From CAYQTO01 sp964420455 (GTDB lineage Bacteria > Sumerlaeota > Sumerlaeia > SLMS01): a stretch of DNA of 42,178 nt. A program made the position numbers and the translations under genes. The notes below the pieces were generated by a model. The model searched no databases. It worked only from the letters and a program-made list of their open reading frames with translations, and had not been told where the DNA came from. The stretch is taken from the NCBI GenBank assembly GCA_964420455.1, contig CAYQTO010000011.1:1-42178 (forward strand). The letters are read 5' to 3'. This document shows positions 33,237-42,064 of this stretch, piece after piece; position 1 is the stretch's first letter, and each line of letters begins with the position of its first letter.

Positions 33237-34388
33237 TCAGCCGGCCCTGAGGACGACCTCGACAATTTGCGGCGGGCACAGGACCCGGAGCGGGAAGAAG
33301 GCTCCGATGCCGTTGGAGGTAAAGGTCCGCATGTGGTCCACGCGCCCGGCCCCCCAGATGTGGGGGGCCGGCGCCGCGCACGCCGCGATCGTTGTCCCAA
33401 AGAGAGGCATGCGCACCTGACCGCCGTGGGTGTGGCCGGCGAGACAGAACCCGCACCCGAGCCGGGCCGCCACGCCGTAGGCCTCCGGCGTGTGCACCAG
33501 CCCCACCCGTGCCGCCGTTCCCTCGCGGTCCAGCCGCTCGCGCAAGCGCCCCTCCCCGCGCGCCGTCAGCGGCACGTACGGCGTCTCGAGCCCCACAAGG
33601 CTGAGGAACGCCCCGCCTCGCGTCAGGTTCACGAAGTCGTTCGTCAGCATGGTCATGCCGTAATGCCGCACGATCTCCGCCGTTTTCGCCGGCCGCGCCC
33701 AGAAGTCGTGGTTCCCCCTTACCACGTAGGTTGGTGCGCCGATCCCCGCGATGCGCTCGATCACGTCCTCCGCCTGGGCCAGATGCCATCGGCGCGAGAG
33801 GAAGTCTCCCCCCACCAGGACCGCGTCGGGCTCCAGTTCCATGGCCTCGTCCACCACCCGGAAGAAATAGGCCCGCGTCAGCGTCGGGTGGACGTGGAAG
33901 TCCGTCAGGAACACCAGCCGGTAGCCGTCGAAGGCCGGGTCGAGGTGGCGGAGCGGCATCTCGAGCGTCGCCACCCGCAGGTCGTCGACGCCGTTCACCG
34001 GCTGGAGGGCGCGCATCACCGCGCGGCGCACCGGCCGATAGTAGGGCCAATTGATCCCCGAATGCACCGCCGGATGGCGCTTCACCACCACGGCGCTGTT
34101 GCGGGCGTATCGGTCGATTGCCTCCACCGTCTGGACCAGCACCACCGCCGCCCCCGCCAGCGCCGGCCCCAGCCCCCACCAATGATTGCCCCACGAACCC
34201 AGCACCACCGCCCCCACGCCCAACCCCGTCCCCAGAGGCCACGTCCCCACCGACATGACCTTCTTCGCCACGCTCTCCCGCAGCCCTGCAAGCCAACGGT
34301 TATAGAACTGGACCAGCACCCCGACAAAGAAGACCGTGGCCAGCAAGGCCTCCCCCACCGCCAGCGCCACCGCGCCCGCAACCGTCAC
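33237..34388 (-). CDS. Membrane-bound metallophosphoesterase
   Basis: This is a calcineurin-like phosphoesterase of 383 residues with about three membrane segments before the catalytic domain (about 5-28, 50-66 and 72-90). All metal-binding motifs are present: TDFHVH (D153, H155), GGD (D185), RGNHD (N216, H217) and AGHTHGG (H309, H311). The relatives I know act on phosphodiesters, for example YkuE/UDP-diacylglucosamine pyrophosphatase-like enzymes, but the substrate here is open. The GTG at 34388 overlaps the trpF stop (GTGA), and GGAG lies eight bases before it, so I take it as the start; reading further upstream is out of frame with trpF and Gly-rich. Translational coupling to trpF is likely. 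Confidence 0.88.
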   Translation of the reverse strand: MTVAGAVALAVGEALLATVFFVGVLVQFYNRWLAGLRESVAKKVMSVGTWPLGTGLGVGAVVLGSWGNHWWGLGPALAGAAVVLVQTVEAIDRYARNSAVVVKRHPAVHSGINWPYYRPVRRAVMRALQPVNGVDDLRVATLEMPLRHLDPAFDGYRLVFLTDFHVHPTLTRAYFFRVVDEAMELEPDAVLVGGDFLSRRWHLAQAEDVIERIAGIGAPTYVVRGNHDFWARPAKTAEIVRHYGMTMLTNDFVNLTRGGAFLSLVGLETPYVPLTARGEGRLRERLDREGTAARVGLVHTPEAYGVAARLGCGFCLAGHTHGGQVRMPLFGTTIAACAAPAPHIWGAGRVDHMRTFTSNGIGAFFPLRVLCPPQIVEVVLRAG

Positions 34389-35068
34389 GCGCCGGGCTCC
34401 GCGAACACCGCCGCATATTCCGCAAAGAACCCCCGCAGCCTTGCCTCCGACTTCACCCCCGGCGACTCCTCCACCCCTGAACTCAGGTCGAACGCATACG
34501 GCATCGGCCCCGGTTTCAGCCCCGCCACCACCGCCGCAATGTTCTCCGGCTTCAGACCCCCGGCGAGAAACACCCGCCGCGCACCGATCAGCCCGCGCAC
34601 CAGGCCGTGGTCGAAAGTCTGCCCCGTGCCGCCGGCCATGCCCGGCGCGTGGGCGTCCGCCAGCACCGCCCCCAGCCCGGCATCGAGCCCCGCCATCGCC
34701 TCCGCCGATGCCGCGTCCCGGATCGCACCCGCCGCGATCACCCGCCCGGGCCCCAGCAGCGCCGACACCTCCTCCGCCCCACCATGGACCTGCACCGCAA
34801 ACAGCCCGAGCCGCTCCGCCGCCGCGGCGATCTCCTCTGTTGGCTCGTCCACAAACACGCCCACCAGCCGGGCCTCCGGCTGCTTGGCCCGGATCCCCGC
34901 GGCCACCGCTTCCGCCTCGCCCATCGCCAAGTGCCGCCTGCTCCTCGCCGTCAGGATCAGACCAAGGAACGACGCTCCCAGCCCCAGCGCCAGCAACCCG
35001 TCCTCCACCCGCCGAATCCCGCAAATCTTCACGTGCGGCGGGCAGGCTGCCTCGGGGAATTTCGTCAT
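34385..35068 (-). CDS. trpF: Phosphoribosylanthranilate isomerase TrpF
   Basis: TrpF isomerises N-(5-phosphoribosyl)anthranilate in tryptophan synthesis. The protein is 227 residues with a (beta-alpha)8 fold. VKICGIRR (about 13-20) contains the catalytic Cys. LVGVFVDEP, VQVHG, GGTGQTFDHGLV with the catalytic Asp in LADAH, FLAGGLKPENI and DLSSGVEESPGVKS (about 195-208, phosphate binding) follow in the family order. LTARSRR replaces the usual FxxxSPR, a mild oddity. No other trp gene is nearby, and it leads a two-gene unit with the metallophosphoesterase. Confidence 0.93.
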   Translation of the reverse strand: MTKFPEAACPPHVKICGIRRVEDGLLALGLGASFLGLILTARSRRHLAMGEAEAVAAGIRAKQPEARLVGVFVDEPTEEIAAAAERLGLFAVQVHGGAEEVSALLGPGRVIAAGAIRDAASAEAMAGLDAGLGAVLADAHAPGMAGGTGQTFDHGLVRGLIGARRVFLAGGLKPENIAAVVAGLKPGPMPYAFDLSSGVEESPGVKSEARLRGFFAEYAAVFAEPGA

Positions 35069-35145
35069 GCTGCTCTTTGGTCCTTTCGAAACAGTTGCGT
35101 TCGTTCCTCGCAGCCCGGTTCCCTTCCCCTCGCTAGGTCACTTCC

Positions 35146-35150
35146 GGAGG
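35146..35150 (+). promoter_or_regulatory. Shine-Dalgarno of the membrane-anchored gene before lnt
   Basis: GGAGG is eight bases before the ATG at 35159. It fixes that start over longer in-frame readings that run antisense through trpF. Confidence 0.7.
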
Positions 35151-35158
35151 TCGAGGCC

Positions 35159-35923
35159 ATGAAAAAACTGCTCATTGGATGCGGGATCGTCCTGCTGCTG
35201 GTGGTGATCGCCGTCATCGGTTTCGGCATCTGGGGCTACATGGTAGTTTCCGACCTTGTGGGGGGATGGTCCGACGCGACGGAGGCGGTCGAGCAGCTCG
35301 ATGCCGACTTCCCCTTCACCCCGCCGGCGGACGACAGCCTCGACGCCAATCGCCTCGAGTCTTACCTCGCCTTCCGACGCGAGTTCTACGGCTACCTCTC
35401 CGCCGACCCCACCGTTTCGAAGATGTTATCCGACGATCCCCAGGTCCAGCAAAGCATTGGCCCGGGCGAGTTCATCTCCTTCGGGACCACCGGCATTCCC
35501 ACCCACATCGAGAAGATGGCGGAACTCCTCCGGGCGCGGGAAATGTCACCGAGCGAGGCCGCCTGGCAGATGCGCACCATGGTCGGCACGATCACTCGCG
35601 CCGCCCGCGAGGGTGACCAGCGCATGCAGACCCTCCTCGAGGACCTGAACGTCACCCTCGACCAGTTCAACACCGCCATCGACCAGGCAAACAATCCCGA
35701 GGCGCAGGAGGCGAAGGTGGATCTTTCGCAAATCGCCGCCGAGGCCGAGGATATCCCCCAGGCCGAGCTTCAGGAAAACGTCGAACTCATCGCCGAGCGC
35801 CGCGAGGAACTCACCGCCGAACCCAGGCGACTGTTTATCGATTTCATCATTATGGGGGTTTCCGGCAGCATGCTCCAGCATCAGGGTCAGGGCCCCGCGC
35901 AACCGGCCGGCGCGGCCCCGTGA
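35159..35923 (+). CDS. Membrane-anchored protein of unknown function
   Basis: The protein is 254 residues. MKKLLIGCGIVLLLVVIAVI is one N-terminal membrane segment; the Cys at 8 is too early and too central for a standard lipobox. The remaining 220 residues are mostly acidic helix, with DFPFTPPADDSLDANRLES and YLAFRREFYGYLS (about 52-88), then amphipathic helices (LLEDLNVTLDQFNTAI, ENVELIAERREELTAE). No cysteine lies in the exported part. The stop overlaps the lnt GTG (GTGA), so the two proteins are probably made together. I do not recognise a family; a role near lipoprotein maturation is only suggested by the coupling. Confidence 0.8.
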   Translation: MKKLLIGCGIVLLLVVIAVIGFGIWGYMVVSDLVGGWSDATEAVEQLDADFPFTPPADDSLDANRLESYLAFRREFYGYLSADPTVSKMLSDDPQVQQSIGPGEFISFGTTGIPTHIEKMAELLRAREMSPSEAAWQMRTMVGTITRAAREGDQRMQTLLEDLNVTLDQFNTAIDQANNPEAQEAKVDLSQIAAEAEDIPQAELQENVELIAERREELTAEPRRLFIDFIIMGVSGSMLQHQGQGPAQPAGAAP

Positions 35924-37734
35924 TCGGGGCGGCCTGGACCCGCCTTCGCGGCCGGGCCCTCGCCGTCTGGCGTACCCTCGTTCCCACCCCCGCCGAATGG
36001 CGGGCGGCCCTCCCCGCCATGGGGCTCTCGCTCCTCTCCGCCGTCCTCCTCCGCCTCGCCTACTGGCCTTACTTCCTCAGTCCCCTCGCGTTTGTCGCCC
36101 TCGTCCCGCTGTTCTGGGGTCTGCGCGGCCGCAGGCCCGTCATGGCTTTCTGGGTCGCCTGGATCTTTGGCACCGCCATGGGCCTCGTGGGCACCGGCTG
36201 GTTCGTCGTCGTCGATCGGTTCAACAGCCTCGTCTGGTTCGGCATCCTCCCGCTGGGGATGTACGTCGGCTTCTGGTTTGCCCTGGCCGCCGCCCTGATT
36301 GTGGCCCTCGCGCGCCGGCTCGATCCCTGGCTCGCCCTTCCGGCCGGCGCCGCCGCCTGGGCCGGCGTCGAGTACTTCTTCGGCATTGGCCCCCTCGGAA
36401 TGCCCTACGGCGTGGGCCAGGCCCTTGGCGGATGGACCACCATGGCCCTTGTCGCCAGCCTCGGCGGTCTCCACCTCCTCTCCTTCCTCCTTCTCGCCAG
36501 CAACCTGTCGGTGATGGAAACCGTCTCGGCCTTTCGCGGCGGGTATGGCCACGCGGGCGCCCTCGCCCGGCTTGTCGTTGTCGCCGCCGCCCTCGCCGGC
36601 GCCTGGGCCTATGGAAACGGGGAACTCACCCGTCGCCAGCAACCCCCCGAGAACCCCCTCGCCGTCCGCCTCGCCCTCACCCAGTCCAACATCCCCCAGG
36701 AGGAAAAATACGCCTCCTACACCCACCCCGACTACGACGAGGCCCTCCGCCTCCAGCACGACCTCGCCGTCCGCCAGCTCGACCAGCTCCGCACCATCCC
36801 CCGCGACGCGGTCGACCTCGTCGTCACCCCCGAGTCCACCTTCACCATGGACTCCGTCGACGTCGAGGCCTCCATCCAGGAGCGCCTCTACGGCCGCCCC
36901 GTCTTCCTCGAGGTCGCCGACATCGCCCGCGACCTCCGCGCCCCCATCATCGTTGGCGGCATCGACAACACCTTTCGCAACGATCGCGGCGAGACCACCG
37001 AGTTCCTCCGCGACGCCCTCTATATCGACGAGAACGGCCAGACCGCCCTCCTCCCCGGCCATGCCCCCTACGGCGGGCTCTGGATCATCCGCCCCGAAAC
37101 CCGCGAGATCCCCATGGTCGCCGACTACCGCAAGGTCCAGCTCATGCCTTTCGGCGAGACCGTCCCCTACCTCTCCATCATTCCTGGTTTTCAGGAAGCC
37201 ATTGTCCAGGTTGGCACCTTCGCCCGCGGCCAACTCGGCGAGCCCCTCGGCATCGCCCTCGACCGGGTTCCCGGCCAGCAGCCCGCCACCCTACGCCTCG
37301 GACCCTCCGTTTGCTTCGAGGACCAGTTCGCCTGGATCCACACCCACTACGCCCGCCGCGGCGCCAACCTCTTCGTCAACACCACCAACGACGGCTGGTT
37401 CGAGGGGTCTCCCGGACCCCACTGGCACGCCGAAATGGCCCGTTGGCGCTCCATTGAAACCGCCATCCCCATGGTCCGCAGCACCAACACCGGCATCACC
37501 TGTCTGATCGATGCCACCGGCCGCATCACCGAGTCACTCCCACCGACCGAAATGGACATTCTGTACCTCGACATCACCCTCGACCCCGACCCGGAGCCAA
37601 CGATTTATGCCCGCACCGGAAACCTCGTCGGGATCCTCTGTTTCCTTGCCACTATTGGACTTGTCGCATGGTTGCGTTTCGCCCCGCAGCCCGGTCGACG
37701 CAGCAATGCCACAAAAGAGTCGGTAACGGCATGA
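35920..37734 (+). CDS. lnt: Apolipoprotein N-acyltransferase Lnt
   Basis: Lnt adds the third acyl chain to the N-terminal Cys of lipoproteins in the inner membrane, the last maturation step in diderms. The protein is 604 residues, longer than E. coli Lnt (512). About six membrane segments fill residues 28-235, and a nitrilase-fold periplasmic domain fills about 248-560. The catalytic triad is visible as Glu305 (TPESTF), Lys405 (YRKVQLMPFGE) and Cys465 (SVCFED). A last membrane segment is at about 571-592. The extra length lies between the Glu and Lys motifs (about 310-400). The GTG start overlaps the upstream stop. It supports a diderm with triacylated lipoproteins, consistent with the LGAC lipoprotein at 12517. 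Confidence 0.95.
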   Translation: MIGAAWTRLRGRALAVWRTLVPTPAEWRAALPAMGLSLLSAVLLRLAYWPYFLSPLAFVALVPLFWGLRGRRPVMAFWVAWIFGTAMGLVGTGWFVVVDRFNSLVWFGILPLGMYVGFWFALAAALIVALARRLDPWLALPAGAAAWAGVEYFFGIGPLGMPYGVGQALGGWTTMALVASLGGLHLLSFLLLASNLSVMETVSAFRGGYGHAGALARLVVVAAALAGAWAYGNGELTRRQQPPENPLAVRLALTQSNIPQEEKYASYTHPDYDEALRLQHDLAVRQLDQLRTIPRDAVDLVVTPESTFTMDSVDVEASIQERLYGRPVFLEVADIARDLRAPIIVGGIDNTFRNDRGETTEFLRDALYIDENGQTALLPGHAPYGGLWIIRPETREIPMVADYRKVQLMPFGETVPYLSIIPGFQEAIVQVGTFARGQLGEPLGIALDRVPGQQPATLRLGPSVCFEDQFAWIHTHYARRGANLFVNTTNDGWFEGSPGPHWHAEMARWRSIETAIPMVRSTNTGITCLIDATGRITESLPPTEMDILYLDITLDPDPEPTIYARTGNLVGILCFLATIGLVAWLRFAPQPGRRSNATKESVTA

Positions 37735-37802
37735 TTCCCGCCACATATCAACCGTAGACGCGGGTGCCTGTTGGCGCAGCAACCGCGACGAGTCATGTGT
37801 CT

Positions 37803-37841
37803 CCCCCCGGTGGACTGGTCATCCCCGGGGGGCTCTTTTTT
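37803..37841 (+). terminator. Probable intrinsic terminator after lnt
   Basis: CCCCCCGG (37803-37810) pairs with CCGGGGGG (37825-37832); the loop is 14 bases, followed by CTCTTTTTT. It lies 69 bp past the lnt stop. Confidence 0.75.
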
Positions 37842-37968
37842 CGGACACGGCAGGAGGGGCTTCCATCATCATCGCCCTCCATCGTATGGGCCCGGCGGTT
37901 GATGCAAGAGGCGCGCTTTTCCCGCGGCGAGCCACGCGAACACCGAGTCCCCGGGCCGAACCGTTCTC

Positions 37969-40026
37969 TCATCCCATCGGCGAGGCGTAGCTGTGCAGCC
38001 CCCCGCTGAACCACGGCAGGTAACTCACCCCCAGCCAGGTAATGAGCACCATGACGAAGCCGATGATGCAGGCGGCCGCGCTCCAACGGCCACGCCAACC
38101 CATGACCATGCGCATGTGAAGATACACGGTGTAGGTGACCCAGGTGATGAAGGCCCAGGTTTCCTTGGGATCCCAGCCCCAGAACCGGCCCCAGGCGACG
38201 TCGGCCCAGACGGCGCCAAGGGTGATTCCCAGGGTGAGGATGGGCCATCCGAGCTGGACGAGGCGATAGGCGAATTCCTCGTTCTGTTCCATGGTCATGG
38301 GAGGGCCGCCGGAAATGAGCCCGAGCGACTCCACGACCCACCGGATGCCCCAGCCCACGGCCAGCACACCACCAATGATCAGCAGAATGCCGCCAATGAG
38401 GAAGCAGAAGATCTCGACCGTCTCGAAGAGCATGTTGAGCCAGCCGATGCCGGACTTGAGCCAGACTTCGAATGCGAGAACGCCCTGATAGACGCCGATG
38501 AAGGCGCCACCGGCGGCGGCGGAGCCGAAGGTGCCCCACAGCGCCTCGCGGGGAGCGAGCGACCGGACAAAGTAAAGAATCGCGAAGAAGGTCGCGATCG
38601 CGAACGCCGCGTAGCTGACCAGCATCATCGTGACATGGATGTTGAGCCAGTAGCTGTTGAGAACAGCGCGCAGCGGTTGGATGCGGGTCTCGTGGAGGGG
38701 CATGAGGGCGGCGCCCACGAGGAAGAGGAAGGCGACGATGGTGGAGCCAACGCCGACGAGAGCACGGCGCTGGACCGCCTCGATCACCAACGCGATCGCC
38801 AGCACGCACCAGACGAAGAAGGTAATCGCCTCGAACATGTTGGAGACGGGGATGTGGCCTTTCAGGTAGAGGCGGATGCCGAGGGCGCCGGTGAGGACAA
38901 GGAACCCGAGGCCCATGCCCCCAAGGGCCGGCCAGTAGAAGCCCCGATGGCCGAAGAAGGTGAACAGGCCAAAGAGGGCCGCCGAGAGGAGATACAGCCA
39001 CGCCGAGAGCCAGTAGGGGTTGGTCTCGACGTAGATGTTCATGGCGCGGCGAAAGTTTTCGGGGGGGTACATGCGGCTGCGCTCGGCCACGCGGAGGAAG
39101 CTGGTGGTCGCCTCGCGGAGGAGGTCCGGGTTGCGGGTGGCGAAGGCGCGCTCGAGTTCGCCATCCAAGGCGCGCCCCGCTGCGAAGATGGTCTGGCCCG
39201 TTTCGCCGGAAAAGCTCACGGGGACGACCCACTGCTCCACCACCGCCTCGGTGTCGGGCACCACAAGCATTTCGTCGCGCAGGTGGCGCAGGACCATTAC
39301 CCGGTTGAGGAGGCGGTTGCCTGCCTCGAGGAAAGGCTTCTCGTCGTCCCAAGTGTTGCGGAGTTCGGCCCGCTCCTCGTGGAGAACGGTCAATTGCGCA
39401 GGGTTGTCGAGGAAGAACTCCAGCTCGGTTTGGGTGATGGGGAAGTCCGGGTCGGACTCGTACTGGCGGAGGACGCGCTCCTCACGGCCGAGTCGGTGCA
39501 CCTGCTCGATGGCGCCGAGGACCTTCTCGAGTTCGGCGATGCGGTTGCGACGTTCCTCGGCCCCCTCCAGCGCCGTGATCAGGTCATCGAGCCGGGGGCT
39601 TCCGGTGATCTCACTTGCGGAAATCCACTTCCCCTCCACTTCGAAGTAGTCGAGCAGCCGCGGATGGCCGAGCGGAAAGATCCGGGCGTCGTCCCACTTG
39701 GCGGGCTCGTACATCATGCTGAGGACGGAGTAGGCCGGGTTCTGGCCGCTGATGCGCATGCGCCCCGTCAACTCATAGAGCTTGATGCGCGAAAAGGTGC
39801 TGAAGGTCTCGGTCCATCCCTCATGCTGGACGGCGACCATGCGGAGGTCGGATCCAGCGACGGCCTCCGCCATGATCGGGTCGTGGGGAATGGTCGATTT
39901 GCGATCGCCCGGATCATCGGAAAGAAACCGTGTGTCGGCTTCTGAGGCGGGGGCACTTACGGGCGGCCAGACGGCTGCCGCCAGAAGCAGAATAAGGGCG
40001 AAGGGGGTCCAACGAAAAGCACTCAC
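37969..40026 (-). CDS. ccsA: Cytochrome c biogenesis protein CcsA/ResC with N-terminal periplasmic domain
   Basis: CcsA, with Ccs1, carries haem across the membrane and attaches it to apocytochrome c (System II). The protein is 685 residues, about twice a plain CcsA. A signal peptide (about 1-28) and a periplasmic domain of about 310 residues come first, including FSTFSRIKLYELTGRMR (about 77-93). About eight membrane segments follow from about residue 345. Haem-pathway motifs are present: GHIPVSNMFEAITF, NSYWLNIHVTMMLVSY, and the Trp-rich WWD block WGRFWGWDPKETWAF (His and Trp around it). The end is GGLHSYASPMG. The start is GTG at 40026 with GGAG upstream. Fused N-terminal domains of this kind are known to me from Bacteroidetes and Planctomycetes. 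Confidence 0.92.
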   Translation of the reverse strand: MSAFRWTPFALILLLAAAVWPPVSAPASEADTRFLSDDPGDRKSTIPHDPIMAEAVAGSDLRMVAVQHEGWTETFSTFSRIKLYELTGRMRISGQNPAYSVLSMMYEPAKWDDARIFPLGHPRLLDYFEVEGKWISASEITGSPRLDDLITALEGAEERRNRIAELEKVLGAIEQVHRLGREERVLRQYESDPDFPITQTELEFFLDNPAQLTVLHEERAELRNTWDDEKPFLEAGNRLLNRVMVLRHLRDEMLVVPDTEAVVEQWVVPVSFSGETGQTIFAAGRALDGELERAFATRNPDLLREATTSFLRVAERSRMYPPENFRRAMNIYVETNPYWLSAWLYLLSAALFGLFTFFGHRGFYWPALGGMGLGFLVLTGALGIRLYLKGHIPVSNMFEAITFFVWCVLAIALVIEAVQRRALVGVGSTIVAFLFLVGAALMPLHETRIQPLRAVLNSYWLNIHVTMMLVSYAAFAIATFFAILYFVRSLAPREALWGTFGSAAAGGAFIGVYQGVLAFEVWLKSGIGWLNMLFETVEIFCFLIGGILLIIGGVLAVGWGIRWVVESLGLISGGPPMTMEQNEEFAYRLVQLGWPILTLGITLGAVWADVAWGRFWGWDPKETWAFITWVTYTVYLHMRMVMGWRGRWSAAACIIGFVMVLITWLGVSYLPWFSGGLHSYASPMG

Positions 40027-40047
40027 AGTCGGGGTGACTCCTTGGGA

Positions 40048-41922
40048 TCAGACCTTGGCGAGGGTGGGGTGGGGCGTTTCGGCGGGGGCCTGTTCCGCCT
40101 GCCGGGCGTTCTCGGTTGTCCTGCTTCCAAGCTTGGCGGCAAGCGCCTCGAGTTCCTCGCGGACGGGCGACTGGCCCCAGCGCGGCACCAGCGCCATGCG
40201 CAAGGTTTGCGTGTCGGGGTCGTACAACCCGTAGAAGGCGCGGTATCTGGAAAGGAAGGTCATCATGGCGCCGAGAAGGATGATGCCGACGCCGGCCATG
40301 GTCCAGGGCACCGTGGGTTCGTTGACGACGCTGAGGACGGTCATGAAGCGCTGGGTGGGTTCGAGGAGGCGGACCTCGTAGGGGCCCGCCCCTTCGAGAT
40401 CGAGGTCGGCGTGATCGACGCTGCTGCTGTAGGTGAAGGGGCGGCTTTGTTCGGCGAGCGCGAGGCTGACGGCGGAGTCCTCGCCGGCTTCCTTGTCGGT
40501 CACGACGATGTCGTAGATGGCAGCGCGGGGGGAGGACCAGTCGTGGGAGTTGAGGTCGATGCCGGGCGGGATTCGAACGTCCGCAAGGCGGAGATCGAAC
40601 CGGGGGTGTGGATCAGGGACAAGGGCGGCGAGATCGGCGTCGTGAAAGAGCCAGGTTTCGCTGACCTTTCGATCGTCCAGGTAGAGGGCGACCCGAAGCG
40701 CCGGGTTGTGGGGCATGTTGGAGGCGTTGATGGGTTGCCCGGCCTCCTCGTCGATGCGAAAGTCGGGGTAGAACTCCTCCGGCTGGAAGGAGAAGTTGAG
40801 TTCGCGCCGGGCGACGAGGAGTCCTGTGGCAACGGGTTGGTTGGGTTCCGCGGCGTGATAAAGGTGCCAGCGGTTGGCCGGGGCGATGCCGTCGACCTCA
40901 AGGAAGAGGTCTGTCTCACCGACGCGGACGCGGGTGTTGGGGTGGGCGTCGGTGACGGCGATGCGTTCGCCCGTTGTGCGGTCGCGGACATCGAAGTTCA
41001 CCCGCTGGAATTCGCCGTCGGGGACCGGTTGGTAGCCGGCCTGGTGGAACTGGACGCGGCCATAGTCCGCCGTCTCGATGGACAGGCTGTGGTTCATGTC
41101 GAGCTGGGCGACGGTGACTTCCTGGGTGCGGGGATCGCGGACTTGGACCAGCGAGCGATAATGCGCCGGCGTCTCGCTGTTGGGGAAGGTGACCTCATCG
41201 AAGTCGAGTACCTTGATCCAGACCTCGAGGGGGATGGGGCGCTGGTTGCGGTCGGTGATCAGCTGCTCGAGGGCCTGCGGCTCGTAGATGAGGTTGGTCT
41301 CGTCGCCTTCCGCCGCGATGAAACGCCCTTCGGTCAGGATGCCCCCGTTCCAGAGCAGGACCGCCTTGGCGACGGTGGCGCCGATGACCGTGAGCATGCC
41401 GGCGTGGACGATGGTGGGGCCAATGCGGCTGAGGAGGCCTTTGTGGGCGAAGAAGGCGTTACCTTCCCGGTGGGTGCGGGTGAAGTGGCGCCGCAGGAGG
41501 CGCTCAATGGCTTCCGGGGAATGGCCGGTGGTGACCTCCGCCCGGGGCGAGCTGCCGTATTGGTAATACAGCGTTTGGCGGCGGAAGTCCCGCTTCCACC
41601 AGATGCCAAAGCTCATCTTGGTGACGTGCCAGGTGGCAAAGCTGAGGTTGACCGCGAAGAGAACGAGAAGGGCGACGAAGTAGGGATGCTCGAAGACGAG
41701 GGTCCGGGCCATGGGGATGGCGTTGTCGCCGAGCGCCGCATTGGAAGCGAAGCCCATCGTCCCCCAGATGGAGACGAGGCCGATCAGCGCCAGCAGGAAG
41801 ATGCTGAACTTGAGGGAGGTGAAGACCCTCCAGCCGCGAAGAATCGTGCGGTCGATCGTGTCTAACAGACGCAACCACGCCGGGCGGTACTTTGTGCCAT
41901 TTTTCACAATGTCTGTCTGCAT
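40048..41922 (-). CDS. ccs1: Cytochrome c biogenesis protein Ccs1/ResB
   Basis: Ccs1 (ResB) is the partner of CcsA in System II haem delivery and binds haem and apocytochrome in the periplasm. The protein is 624 residues from the ATG at 41922. Membrane segments lie at about 40-60 (FSIFLLALIGLVSIWGT), 85-105 and about 170-190, then a large periplasmic domain (about 200-545) and a last segment (PWTMAGVGIILLGAMMTFLS). HAGMLTVIGATV (third segment) and LDMNHSLSIETADYGRVQFHQAGYQ contain conserved histidines. An in-frame ATG at 42066 would add 48 residues that do not resemble the family. AAGGA lies close before 41922. It leads a two-gene unit with ccsA (21 bp gap). Confidence 0.92.
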   Translation of the reverse strand: MQTDIVKNGTKYRPAWLRLLDTIDRTILRGWRVFTSLKFSIFLLALIGLVSIWGTMGFASNAALGDNAIPMARTLVFEHPYFVALLVLFAVNLSFATWHVTKMSFGIWWKRDFRRQTLYYQYGSSPRAEVTTGHSPEAIERLLRRHFTRTHREGNAFFAHKGLLSRIGPTIVHAGMLTVIGATVAKAVLLWNGGILTEGRFIAAEGDETNLIYEPQALEQLITDRNQRPIPLEVWIKVLDFDEVTFPNSETPAHYRSLVQVRDPRTQEVTVAQLDMNHSLSIETADYGRVQFHQAGYQPVPDGEFQRVNFDVRDRTTGERIAVTDAHPNTRVRVGETDLFLEVDGIAPANRWHLYHAAEPNQPVATGLLVARRELNFSFQPEEFYPDFRIDEEAGQPINASNMPHNPALRVALYLDDRKVSETWLFHDADLAALVPDPHPRFDLRLADVRIPPGIDLNSHDWSSPRAAIYDIVVTDKEAGEDSAVSLALAEQSRPFTYSSSVDHADLDLEGAGPYEVRLLEPTQRFMTVLSVVNEPTVPWTMAGVGIILLGAMMTFLSRYRAFYGLYDPDTQTLRMALVPRWGQSPVREELEALAAKLGSRTTENARQAEQAPAETPHPTLAKV

Positions 41923-42064
41923 GATGTCCTTGAAAAAACCCCCAGTCGCAAAAGGCAACCCTCGCGCCCATTCGCTGGAAATCGACCGTGACAAGGGCGC
42001 TTCCCCCCCGTCAAGTCGGACCGGACTTCCTGTATCGCAAATCAGGGAAGGGGCGCGACGAGCC

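Noticed and set aside
33267..35162. 631-codon plus-strand frame opposite trpF and the metallophosphoesterase
   Set aside because: Arg/Pro/His-rich, no domain; both minus-strand genes carry complete family motifs.
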